A stretch of 10,000 bases of DNA from Paenibacillus urinalis (GTDB lineage Bacteria > Bacillota > Bacilli > Paenibacillales > Paenibacillaceae), in assembly GCF_028747985.1 (NCBI RefSeq), contig NZ_CP118108.1, forward strand, positions 1 to 10,000, in the 5' to 3' direction. Below the pieces are notes generated by a model. It was not told the origin of the DNA, made no database searches, and was given only the letters and a program-made list of their open reading frames with translations. Both the position numbers and the translations under genes were made by a program. Of this stretch, positions 1 to 7,710 are shown one piece after another; position 1 is the first letter of the stretch, and each line of letters starts with the position of its first letter.

Positions 1-1347
1 GTGGACAGCCATACTTCCGAACTATGGCAGCAAATACTATCAATAATTCAAACCAAGCTTAGCAAACCCAGCTATGACACCTGGTTTAAGGCGACCAAAG
101 CCATTAAGCTGAATGATCAGTCTATCGTCATATCAGCGCCCACTACGTTCGCTGTAGAGTGGCTGGAGAGCCGCTATACGAAACTTGTCGGTTCAACCGT
201 TTATGAACTGCTCGGAAAACAAGTGGACGTTAAGTTTGTCATAGAAGAACACAAGACGGCTGAGCCGGATCCGCAGCAAGTGGTCACGCCTCCTCCAGTA
301 CCACAAGAAGAGGCTATGGCACATATGCTTAATCCGAAGTACACTTTTGACACGTTTGTCATCGGCCCGGGCAACAGATTTGCACATGCAGCATCGCTTG
401 CTGTTGCAGAAGCCCCTGCCAAAGCGTACAATCCGCTCTTCTTATATGGAGGAGTTGGACTCGGCAAGACACACCTCATGCATGCCATAGGGCACTACAT
501 TTTGGAGCATAACCCCAGCAGTAAGGTCGTTTACCTCTCATCGGAGAAATTCACGAATGAATTCATTAATTCCATCCGGGATAACCGTGGTGAGAATTTT
601 CGCAATAAATATCGCAATGTCGACATTTTGCTGATTGATGATATTCAATTTTTGGCCGGTAAGGAATCGACACAGGAAGAGTTCTTCCATACCTTTAATG
701 CACTGCATGAAGAGCACAAGCAGATCATTATCTCAAGTGACCGGCCGCCGAAGGAAATTCCGACGCTTGAGGAACGGCTGCGCTCCAGGTTTGAATGGGG
801 ACTGATAACCGATATCCAGCCTCCGGATCTTGAGACGCGAATCGCCATTCTTCGCAAGAAGGCCAAGGCAGAGAATCTCGATATTCCGAATGAAGCAATG
901 ATGTATATTGCCAATCAGATCGATACGAACATCAGAGAACTTGAAGGGGCCCTTATTCGTGTGGTAGCATACTCGTCTCTGACCAATCAGGACGTTACAA
1001 CACATCTGGCGGCAGAAGCACTTAAGGATATCATTCCATCAAGCCGTCCGAAGATTATTACCATTCAGGATATTCAGCAGAGGGTTGGCGAATATTACAA
1101 TCTGAAGCTTGAAGATTTCAAGGCTAGAAAAAGAACCAAAGCGGTGGCCTTCCCAAGGCAGATTGCAATGTATCTATCTCGAGAGTTGACTGACTTTTCC
1201 TTGCCTAAGATTGGAGAAGCATTCGGGGGACGGGATCATACAACCGTCATTCACGCGCATGAGAAAATAACACAATCGATTAAGAACGATCAGGAACTGT
1301 TCAAAGTTATCAACAATCTAATCGAGAAAATCAAAAACCCAACTTAA
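1..1347 (+). CDS. dnaA: Chromosomal replication initiator protein DnaA
   Basis: DnaA is the AAA+ ATPase that binds DnaA boxes, oligomerises on single-stranded DNA and opens oriC; it also acts as a transcription factor. The 448-residue product has the usual length and all four domains. Domain I (about 1-80) contains the [14 protein letters not shown] segment, followed by a short Pro/Glu/Gln-rich linker (about 83-108) and the AAA+ core. Walker A is GGVGLGKT at 150-157, Walker B is LLIDD at 210-214, and the sensor segment ISSDRPP lies around 244-250. Domain IV carries the DnaA signature GGRDHTTV at 409-416, which reads the box. The start is GTG at the first base of the window, so its ribosome binding site and promoter cannot be seen. 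The start rests on the N-terminal sequence matching the family. The gene ends 218 bp before dnaN, and the gap contains origin elements. Confidence 0.97.
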   Translation: MDSHTSELWQQILSIIQTKLSKPSYDTWFKATKAIKLNDQSIVISAPTTFAVEWLESRYTKLVGSTVYELLGKQVDVKFVIEEHKTAEPDPQQVVTPPPVPQEEAMAHMLNPKYTFDTFVIGPGNRFAHAASLAVAEAPAKAYNPLFLYGGVGLGKTHLMHAIGHYILEHNPSSKVVYLSSEKFTNEFINSIRDNRGENFRNKYRNVDILLIDDIQFLAGKESTQEEFFHTFNALHEEHKQIIISSDRPPKEIPTLEERLRSRFEWGLITDIQPPDLETRIAILRKKAKAENLDIPNEAMMYIANQIDTNIRELEGALIRVVAYSSLTNQDVTTHLAAEALKDIIPSSRPKIITIQDIQQRVGEYYNLKLEDFKARKRTKAVAFPRQIAMYLSRELTDFSLPKIGEAFGGRDHTTVIHAHEKITQSIKNDQELFKVINNLIEKIKNPT

Positions 1348-1355
1348 CAAGTACA

Positions 1356-1392
1356 AAGCCTATGCACAATCTGTACACATGTGGATAGGCTT
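1356..1392. repeat. Inverted repeat formed by two opposed DnaA boxes downstream of dnaA
   Basis: The arms are AAGCCTATGCACA (1356-1368) and TGTGGATAGGCTT (1380-1392), complementary at 12 of 13 positions with one G-G mismatch and an 11-base spacer. Each arm includes a DnaA-box-like nonamer: CTATGCACA on the + strand (two mismatches to TTATCCACA) and TGTGGATAG, which is a minus-strand CTATCCACA (one mismatch). The dyad begins 8 bp after the dnaA stop and is followed by TAATTTTAT. It could bind a head-to-head DnaA pair, or fold in RNA as a weak terminator or 3'-end structure for dnaA. The run of T is short, so a terminator role is the less certain reading. Confidence 0.75.
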
Positions 1393-1414
1393 AATTTTAT
1401 GCCGTTTGTAGGGT

Positions 1415-1423
1415 TTATCCACA
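1415..1423 (+). promoter_or_regulatory. Perfect consensus DnaA box
   Basis: TTATCCACA matches the DnaA-box consensus at all nine positions. It lies 12 bp before the first DnaA-trio and is oriented towards it, as expected for the anchoring box from which DnaA is loaded onto the trio strand. Confidence 0.92.
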
Positions 1424-1435
1424 TATTCAGTGCGC

Positions 1436-1459
1436 CTATTACTATTACTACTATTTTTT
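1436..1459. promoter_or_regulatory. DnaA-trio element of the DNA unwinding region
   Basis: The top strand reads CTA TTA CTA TTA CTA CTA, followed by TTT TTT. Read 3' to 5', the complementary strand is GAT AAT GAT AAT GAT GAT AAA AAA, which fits the DnaA-trio consensus 3'-[G/A]A[T/A]-5'. Six clear trios begin right after a GC-rich step and 12 bp beyond a perfect DnaA box, with AT-rich DNA after them. In known origins, DnaA bound at the box extends onto these trios as a filament on one strand and melts the duplex. Confidence 0.88.
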
Positions 1460-1475
1460 TAATAAATACTACATC

Positions 1476-1505
1476 AATATAAATGCGTCTTAGCGACGCT
1501 ATATT
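1476..1505. repeat. Bulged inverted repeat between the origin and dnaN
   Basis: The outer arms AATATA (1476-1481) and TATATT (1500-1505) and the inner arms GCGTC (1485-1489) and GACGC (1495-1499) are fully complementary. They leave a three-base bulge (AAT, 1482-1484) and a five-base loop (TTAGC). It lies directly beyond the AT-rich tract and 61 bp before the dnaN start. No run of T follows, so it does not look like a terminator. It may be a protein site or a hairpin in the dnaA-dnaN message. The function is unknown. Confidence 0.5.
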
Positions 1506-1565
1506 TCGAAAAAGTAAGTACGTTAGGCAGCAACATCAAGCTTATATTCCCCAAGGAGTGAAACT

Positions 1566-2708
1566 ATGAAAATCAGCATATTGAAAAGCTACCTGAATGA
1601 ATCCATTCAACATGTATCCAAGGCGATCTCCAGCAGAACTACGATCCCTATTCTTACCGGGATTAAATTTGATGTGAATTATCAAGGCGTTACGCTTACT
1701 GCAAGTGATACTGATATTTCTATTCAATCGTTTATCCCTTTAGAAGAGGATGGTAAGACCATTGTTTCTGTAGAGCAGGCAGGAAGTGTTGTTTTACCTG
1801 CGAAGTTTTTTGTCGAAATTATTAAGAAGCTGCCATCTCAGGAAGTTCACATGGAAGTTAAAGACAACTTCAATACTTTCATCTCTGCAGGAGCAACAGA
1901 AATTCAGCTCGTTGGACTCGATCCAGAAGAATTCCCTGTTCTCCCTAGCATCGAAGAGAACCAAACCTTGTCCATTCCTGGTGATCTGCTCAAAAATATG
2001 ATTAAGCAAACGGTGTTCTCTATCTCCACGCATGAAACAACACCAATTTTGACTGGCGTATTATGGAGTCTGAATGATAATGAGTTCAAATTTGTGGCAA
2101 CCGACCGCCACCGTCTTGCAACTCGCTCTGCCCATATTGAGGGAGCCGATGAGATCAAATTCCACAATATCGTCATTTCAGGAAAAACACTGAATGAGCT
2201 GAGCAAAATTATCCCTGATCAAAATTCACTCGTAGATATCGTCGTTGCTGACAACCAGGTGCTGTTCAAGATTGATCGTGTATTATTCTATACCCGCATT
2301 CTGGATGGAACTTACCCTGATACTTCTAGAATTATTCCGAGCTCCTACAAAACAGAACTGATTTTGGAAACGAAAAAGCTCAGTGAATCGATCGATCGCG
2401 CGTATTTGCTGTCCCGTGAGGAGAAAACGAACATCGTTCGTATGCAGACACTGGATAACGGGGATATTGAAATCTCATCCAGCTCCTCTGAGCTAGGTAA
2501 GGTGCGTGAAGAGCTTCAAGTTAAAGATTTCAAAGGGGAACCGCTCAAAATCTCCTTCAACTCGAAATATATGCTTGATGTGCTCAAAGTAGTCGAGAGC
2601 GAGGAGCTTATGATCTCCTTCACCGGCGTGATGAGCCCAATTATCCTAAAACCGACGGACAACAGCTCAAGTCAGTATGTCATTCTGCCATACCGTACTA
2701 CGAACTAG
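1566..2708 (+). CDS. dnaN: DNA polymerase III subunit beta (sliding clamp)
   Basis: DnaN forms the dimeric ring that tethers the replicative polymerase to DNA and serves as a docking platform for mismatch repair, ligase, translesion polymerases and factors that regulate DnaA. The 380-residue product has the normal length and starts with MKISILKSYLNESIQHVSKA, as expected of the family. The three repeated clamp domains span about 1-125, 126-250 and 251-380. Recognisable clamp segments include VSKAISSRTTIPILTGI near 17-33, FVATDRHRLA in domain 2 and the C-terminal YVILPYRT, whose end lines the partner-binding pocket. The start is ATG with a good Shine-Dalgarno, AAGGAG (1553-1558), 7 bp upstream. 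It probably shares the dnaA transcript. No separate promoter was convincing in the gap. Codon use and length give no sign of damage. Confidence 0.97.
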   Translation: MKISILKSYLNESIQHVSKAISSRTTIPILTGIKFDVNYQGVTLTASDTDISIQSFIPLEEDGKTIVSVEQAGSVVLPAKFFVEIIKKLPSQEVHMEVKDNFNTFISAGATEIQLVGLDPEEFPVLPSIEENQTLSIPGDLLKNMIKQTVFSISTHETTPILTGVLWSLNDNEFKFVATDRHRLATRSAHIEGADEIKFHNIVISGKTLNELSKIIPDQNSLVDIVVADNQVLFKIDRVLFYTRILDGTYPDTSRIIPSSYKTELILETKKLSESIDRAYLLSREEKTNIVRMQTLDNGDIEISSSSSELGKVREELQVKDFKGEPLKISFNSKYMLDVLKVVESEELMISFTGVMSPIILKPTDNSSSQYVILPYRTTN

Positions 2709-2738
2709 AGCTGTGTATTATTTTTTTTGAAATAAAAG

Positions 2739-2785
2739 TTATTCACATGAGAGGAAGTTTTCCGTGAAAAAAATAGTTATCCACA
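2739..2785 (+). promoter_or_regulatory. Pair of DnaA boxes at the start of yaaA
   Basis: Two co-oriented boxes lie 38 bp apart: TTATTCACA (2739-2747, one mismatch) just before the yaaA ribosome binding site, and a perfect TTATCCACA (2777-2785) inside codons 5-8 of yaaA. Both point the same way as the perfect box at the origin. The known B. subtilis YaaA N-terminus differs at these residues, so protein conservation does not obviously force the sequence. Possible roles are DnaA titration or DnaA-dependent control of the yaaA-recF part of the cluster. These roles are inference. Confidence 0.55.
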
Positions 2786-2982
2786 GTGAATATATTAAGC
2801 TCGATCAGTTTCTGAAGCTGGCCGATTGTGTTCCTACCGGAGGAATGGCGAAGGCGCTGCTGCAGGAGCAGGCTGTCAAAGTAAATGGTGAGATCGAAGA
2901 GAGACGGGGCCGTAAGCTGTATGCTGGAGATCTGGTAGCCGTTGATGGAGAAGGCGAGTTCCAGGTCGAAGAAGCGAAATAG
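2764..2982 (+). CDS. yaaA: S4 domain-containing RNA-binding protein YaaA (RlbA)
   Basis: This 72-residue protein is almost entirely one S4 RNA-binding domain (about 10-68). It has the typical LDQFLKLADCV helix, the GGMAKALLQE segment, VKVNGEIEERRGRKL and the closing LYAGDLV turn. Length and sequence match the YaaA family (about 70 residues) that sits between dnaN and recF in Bacillales. The family is thought to bind structured RNA, probably rRNA during ribosome assembly, but its exact role is poorly established. The start is GTG at 2764, supported by the GAGGAAG Shine-Dalgarno (2751-2757) with a 6-bp gap. The gene starts 55 bp after dnaN and ends 56 bp before recF, consistent with one transcript. 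A perfect DnaA box falls within its first codons. Confidence 0.92.
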   Translation: MKKIVIHSEYIKLDQFLKLADCVPTGGMAKALLQEQAVKVNGEIEERRGRKLYAGDLVAVDGEGEFQVEEAK

Positions 2983-3038
2983 AATAGCGAACACCTGCTG
3001 CTTCCTCAAGAGGCGAGAGGCAAGGGAGGATGTAAAGT

Positions 3039-4151
3039 GTGTTTGTAAGTGACATTGAACTGAATCAATACCGAAATTACGAGCATTTGAAGCTCGAGTC
3101 TTTCGGACCGGTTAACCTGATTATTGGTCAGAATGCTCAGGGCAAGACGAATCTGGTTGAGGCGATATACGCTTTGGCACTAACGAAGAGTCATCGGACC
3201 TCCAAAGACAAGGAGCTCATTCGATTCAATGCCTCGAGCGCGCATATTAGTGCACATGTGGATAGAAGGTACGGAACAATTCAGCTTGATTTATCGTTAT
3301 CCCAGCAAGGCAAAAAAGCAAAGATTAACGGTCTGGAGCAGCGCAAGCTCAGTGATTTTATCGGCAGCCTGAATGTGGTCATGTTTGCGCCGGAGGATCT
3401 GGAGATCGTCAAAGGGACACCGGGGGTTCGCCGCCGGTTCCTTGACATGGAGATTGGACAGGTCGCTCCAGGCTATATTTATCACCTCCAGCAGTATCAG
3501 AAGATTCTGGTCCAGCGAAATAATCTGCTGAAGCAGTTATGGGGGGCTTCGGAATCTCAGCAGGTGATGCTCAGCGTATGGAATGAGCAATTAGCAGAGC
3601 ATGGTGTTAAAATCGTTAAAAAAAGGAAACAATTCATAAAGAAGCTGCAAAAATGGGCGGAAACGATTCATGAAGGCATTACAGGGGGCAAAGAGAAGCT
3701 TGAACTTGCTTATGTTCCATCCTTTGCTGATGCCCTCGAAGAAGATGAAGCTGTTTTATTAAACCTTTTTATGATAAAATTATCACAAACCAAGGATCAG
3801 GAGATCCGACGAGGCACCACGCTAACCGGTCCTCATCGCGATGATCTATCCTTCTTTATTAACGGCCATGAAGTACAAACCTATGGATCACAGGGGCAGC
3901 AGAGAACGACCGCTCTATCACTCAAGCTGGCAGAGATCGAGCTGATTTGCGAGGAGATTGGTGAATATCCGGTTCTGCTTCTGGATGACGTATTATCTGA
4001 GCTTGATCCATACCGTCAGACGCAGCTAATTGAAACGTTCCAGAGCAAAGTTCAGACGTTTATAACCGCAACAGGGGTTGAAACACTGAATACCAGCAAG
4101 CTCCATGATGCTCATATCTATCATGTACAGGCTGGTCACGTGGAACGTTAA
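3039..4151 (+). CDS. recF: DNA replication and repair protein RecF
   Basis: RecF is an SMC-like ABC ATPase that works with RecO and RecR to load RecA at single-strand gaps and stalled forks. The 370-residue product has the usual length. Walker A is GQNAQGKT at 30-37. A coiled-coil or lid region lies in the middle (about 140-230, rich in Gln, Lys and Glu). The ABC signature YGSQGQQR is at 282-289, and Walker B with the D-loop, VLLLDDVLSELD, is at 312-323. The start is GTG at 3039, 8 bp after the strong Shine-Dalgarno AAGGGAGGA (3022-3030). Another GTG at 3037 is out of frame, and an ATG at 3030 is followed at once by TAA. The remB Shine-Dalgarno overlaps the recF stop codon, suggesting translational coupling. 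Confidence 0.97.
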   Translation: MFVSDIELNQYRNYEHLKLESFGPVNLIIGQNAQGKTNLVEAIYALALTKSHRTSKDKELIRFNASSAHISAHVDRRYGTIQLDLSLSQQGKKAKINGLEQRKLSDFIGSLNVVMFAPEDLEIVKGTPGVRRRFLDMEIGQVAPGYIYHLQQYQKILVQRNNLLKQLWGASESQQVMLSVWNEQLAEHGVKIVKKRKQFIKKLQKWAETIHEGITGGKEKLELAYVPSFADALEEDEAVLLNLFMIKLSQTKDQEIRRGTTLTGPHRDDLSFFINGHEVQTYGSQGQQRTTALSLKLAEIELICEEIGEYPVLLLDDVLSELDPYRQTQLIETFQSKVQTFITATGVETLNTSKLHDAHIYHVQAGHVER

Positions 4152-4166
4152 GGAGATGAACGGACA

Positions 4167-4415
4167 ATGTATATCCACCTGGGCGGAGACAAGATTATCC
4201 GCTCTTCCGAGCTCGTTGCTATTTTTGATATATCGATTGAAAAATCGTCCAAAATATCGAAGCAGTACATTACTTACTCTAAACAGGAAAAAAACCTGGA
4301 GATCATTGGAGAAGAAGAAGCGAAGTCGATTGTCGTTACCAAGAGCACGGTTTACTATTCCCCAATCTCTTCAACCACTCTCAAGAAAAGAGCGAATGTT
4401 CTAAGCGATATATAA
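4167..4415 (+). CDS. remB: Extracellular matrix regulator RemB (YaaB, RemA/DUF370 family)
   Basis: RemB belongs to the small RemA/DUF370 family of DNA-binding proteins; in B. subtilis, RemA and RemB promote expression of biofilm matrix genes. The 82-residue protein shows the family hallmarks: MYIHLGGDKII at the N-terminus, the central SIVVT strand, and YYSPISSTTLKKR near the C-terminus. This matches the family member between recF and gyrB and has normal length (about 80 residues). The start is ATG 16 bp after recF. The Shine-Dalgarno AAGGAG (4150-4155) overlaps the recF stop, with a slightly long 11-bp gap. The same frame stays open for 19 more codons after the TAA (4416-4472), so some relatives might have a longer C-terminus. 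Its targets in this organism cannot be read from the sequence. Confidence 0.9.
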   Translation: MYIHLGGDKIIRSSELVAIFDISIEKSSKISKQYITYSKQEKNLEIIGEEEAKSIVVTKSTVYYSPISSTTLKKRANVLSDI

Positions 4416-4462
4416 CGATCTATTGAGGAGTATCGTCATCTTGCGAACAAGAGCAAGGAGGC

Positions 4463-4494
4463 GGTACTTTTATAACGCATTTGGCACTTTTATA
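4463..4494. repeat. Direct repeat with 20-bp period upstream of gyrB
   Basis: GGTACTTTTATA (4463-4474) and GGCACTTTTATA (4483-4494) are direct repeats of 12 bases with one difference, exactly 20 bp apart, about two helical turns. They lie 57-88 bp before the gyrB start. They could be paired operator half-sites or reflect overlapping -10-like elements (TATAAC, TATATA). No good -35 partner was found for either, so this is recorded as a repeat and not as a promoter. Confidence 0.5.
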
Positions 4495-4541
4495 TACAGT
4501 CATAACAAAATTATCAGATCCACTCTAATCTAGTGAAGTAG

Positions 4542-6461
<1,920 letters not shown>

Positions 6462-6488
6462 TATTCATATAAACAATGTGTTTTACAG

Positions 6489-6512
6489 AAGGGGCCGGTA
6501 TGGCCCCTTTTT
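6489..6512 (+). terminator. Intrinsic terminator of gyrB
   Basis: AAGGGGCC (6489-6496) and GGCCCCTT (6502-6509) form a perfect 8-bp stem with a GGTAT loop, and the 3' side runs into TTTTT (6508-6512). It lies 28 bp after the gyrB stop and is the best terminator in the window. On the opposite strand the stem is not followed by a clean T run, so it probably does not stop the converging minus-strand gene efficiently. Confidence 0.93.
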
Positions 6513-6576
6513 CTGATTTTACAGTAGACGGGATTGCAGCTGAATAACTACTATGGCAGAGAGTGATTAGGAGCGA

Positions 6577-6645
6577 ACGCTAGATTTTGCTGCGAATGGC
6601 TACATTCGTACTCTACCGTAGGCTCTAGCGTATTTTTTGATTTTT
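6577..6645. repeat. Nested inverted repeats at the 3' end of the ATP-grasp gene
   Basis: The outer arms ACGCTAGA (6577-6584) and TCTAGCGT (6624-6631) enclose inner arms CGAATG (6593-6598) and CATTCG (6603-6608) around GCTA. The minus-strand stop codon (6600-6602) lies in this inner loop. On the + strand the structure runs into ATTTTTTGATTTTT (6632-6645), so it could be a backup terminator for read-through from gyrB. On the minus strand there is no T run. The T-rich part also encodes a lysine-rich stretch, so chance is possible. Confidence 0.35.
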
Positions 6646-7382
6646 CGATAAATGCTCTTGTCTGGTAAATAACCGAACACATACAAGCCAGGAGACGTAT
6701 TAACCTCAAGAATCCACGGTCTTACTTTCTCATCTAGCGCAATGTCGAGGCCGAGCTCCTTAATGCCGGGATAGTTCTTTTCCATCTGTCTTGCCGTTTT
6801 GAGAGCGAGAGAGTTCAGTTCTTTCTTGAATTTCTTTGTCCCGCCTTCTCCGAGATAGGGCTTTAACAAGGCTTCAAAAGAAGCAATATGACCGCCGCCG
6901 TTAATATTAGTCACAATTTTTCCTTTTGCAGCGACTTTACCGATAATGCCGGTAGCTTCCCATTTGCCCTGAGGGTTCTTCTGAGCCATCACTCTTAGAT
7001 CGAATGGGCAGCCTTGATGCTTAAGAAGTCTGATCCCGCGCTGAACTAAATATGACTTTCCATTCATTCGCTTTTGTATCTTTTGATGCAGGGCTGTAAC
7101 GGTAGTGTACGTTTTTTTCGTTTTTTCATAATGGAGAACATGCTCGGATTCATTTGATGAATGGGTCTCATCGCTGCTAGAATTTGGTTTCTCTACCCGC
7201 ATAATTCCTTTGCCATGAGATCCATGCTCTGGTTTCACATATACCGTACGATGGGAGTTCAGCATTTTCTCTAGATTATTCTGATTGTACTTGCGAGTTT
7301 CTGGAACATAGACAGCGATCTGAGGATCTTTTAAGAGAACAGCTGTCTTTTTCCATTTGCTTGAGACACGTCGGATGCTCAT
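6600..7382 (-). CDS. YheC/YheD family ATP-grasp protein (spore-coat-associated family)
   Basis: This 260-residue protein has the ATP-grasp fold of the YheC/YheD family, whose Bacillus members are associated with the endospore coat; substrate and product are not established. Visible motifs are YVKPEHGSHGKG (Lys50 and the glycine-rich loop 54-59), FDLRVMAQ (127-134, with Asp128 and Arg130), GLDIALDE (Asp213) and WILEVNTSPGL, where Glu226 and Asn228 are the expected metal ligands. These suggest an active ligase-type enzyme. It is shorter than the B. subtilis members because an N-terminal region is missing, leaving essentially the ATP-grasp core. A Ser/Asp/Glu-rich segment at 67-81 looks like a flexible insertion. 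No signal peptide or membrane segment is seen. The start is ATG at 7382 with AAAGGAG (7390-7396, minus strand) 7 bp upstream. It converges on gyrB and diverges from gyrA. No clear promoter or terminator was found for it. Confidence 0.85.
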   Translation of the reverse strand: MSIRRVSSKWKKTAVLLKDPQIAVYVPETRKYNQNNLEKMLNSHRTVYVKPEHGSHGKGIMRVEKPNSSSDETHSSNESEHVLHYEKTKKTYTTVTALHQKIQKRMNGKSYLVQRGIRLLKHQGCPFDLRVMAQKNPQGKWEATGIIGKVAAKGKIVTNINGGGHIASFEALLKPYLGEGGTKKFKKELNSLALKTARQMEKNYPGIKELGLDIALDEKVRPWILEVNTSPGLYVFGYLPDKSIYRKIKKYARAYGRVRM

Positions 7383-7458
7383 TTAACCACTCCTTTATTA
7401 CTTAATCGAATGTAGTCAATAAATTCGCGAAGTATCATACCTGCCGGAGGAAATCCAT

Positions 7459-7487
7459 AGGACAAGGAGAAAAATCAGTGGTATAAT
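7459..7487 (+). promoter_or_regulatory. Sigma-A type promoter with extended -10, upstream of gyrA
   Basis: TATAAT (7482-7487) is a perfect -10, preceded by TG at 7479-7480 to give an extended -10. With a 17-bp spacer, the -35 position holds AGGACA (7459-7464), four of six matches to TTGACA. Transcription would start near 7494-7496, giving a gyrA leader of about 270 nt. It is the strongest promoter-like sequence seen in the window. Confidence 0.72.
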
Positions 7488-7692
7488 AGAGGAATATGGC
7501 GTTTTGTGTGGATATGAGTAATATTGTGCAGCTGAATGTCCATTCTGAATTTGTACAGTATATGGTTTGCTCTTCAAAACAGGAAGGGCATATCCCTATA
7601 GATAGGTCCAATTAGAAGCGTGAATACGTTTAATAATGGACTTTTTGTCTAGGCTAGTAATAGAGAGAAATTCATTAGAAGATTTGGGCGTT

Positions 7693-7710
7693 AAAGCCTT
7701 GTTAGGCTTT
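7693..7710 (+). other. Hairpin in the gyrA leader
   Basis: AAAGCCT (7693-7699) and AGGCTTT (7704-7710) form a perfect 7-bp stem with a TGTT loop, followed by TCAC. The T run is only four bases and partly within the stem, so it is at best a weak terminator or attenuator. It lies 57 bp before the gyrA start. Confidence 0.4.

Larger units (their letters stand above)
1348..1475. other. oriC: Origin of replication, dnaA-dnaN (unwinding) half of oriC
   Basis: This non-coding stretch contains, in order, an inverted pair of DnaA boxes (1360-1368 and 1380-1388), a perfect DnaA box (1415-1423), a GC-rich step (TGCGCC, 1431-1436), six consecutive DnaA-trios (1436-1453) and an AT-rich tract (1454-1483). 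This is the arrangement known for the basal unwinding system of Bacillus subtilis oriC, which lies between dnaA and dnaN. In B. subtilis the origin is bipartite, with a second box cluster upstream of dnaA. If that holds here, the other half is just outside the left edge of the window. A further one-mismatch box, TTATCAACA at 1307-1315, sits in the end of dnaA. Identification comes from sequence elements and position; function is inferred. Confidence 0.9.

Noticed and set aside
2709..2738. T8 run after dnaN as a terminator
   Set aside because: No stable GC-containing hairpin precedes the run at 2721-2728, and the downstream genes look co-transcribed.
4441..4533. TTG-started 30-codon frame with an upstream GAGGAG between remB and gyrB
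   Set aside because: It has a rare start codon, short length, an Arg-rich composition and no recognisable family. The SD-like AAGGAGG inside it (4455-4461) has no start codon at the right distance.
7407..7415. CGAATGTAG inverted relative to CTACATTCG at 6600-6608, flanking the ATP-grasp gene like element ends
   Set aside because: Nine bases is within chance for the window, there are no target duplications or transposase, and one copy is part of a local dyad at the stop codon.
7655..7663. TAGTAATAG, the reverse complement of part of the DnaA-trio run, upstream of gyrA
   Set aside because: It is an isolated nonamer with no consensus DnaA box, GC step or further trios, so it is probably coincidence.
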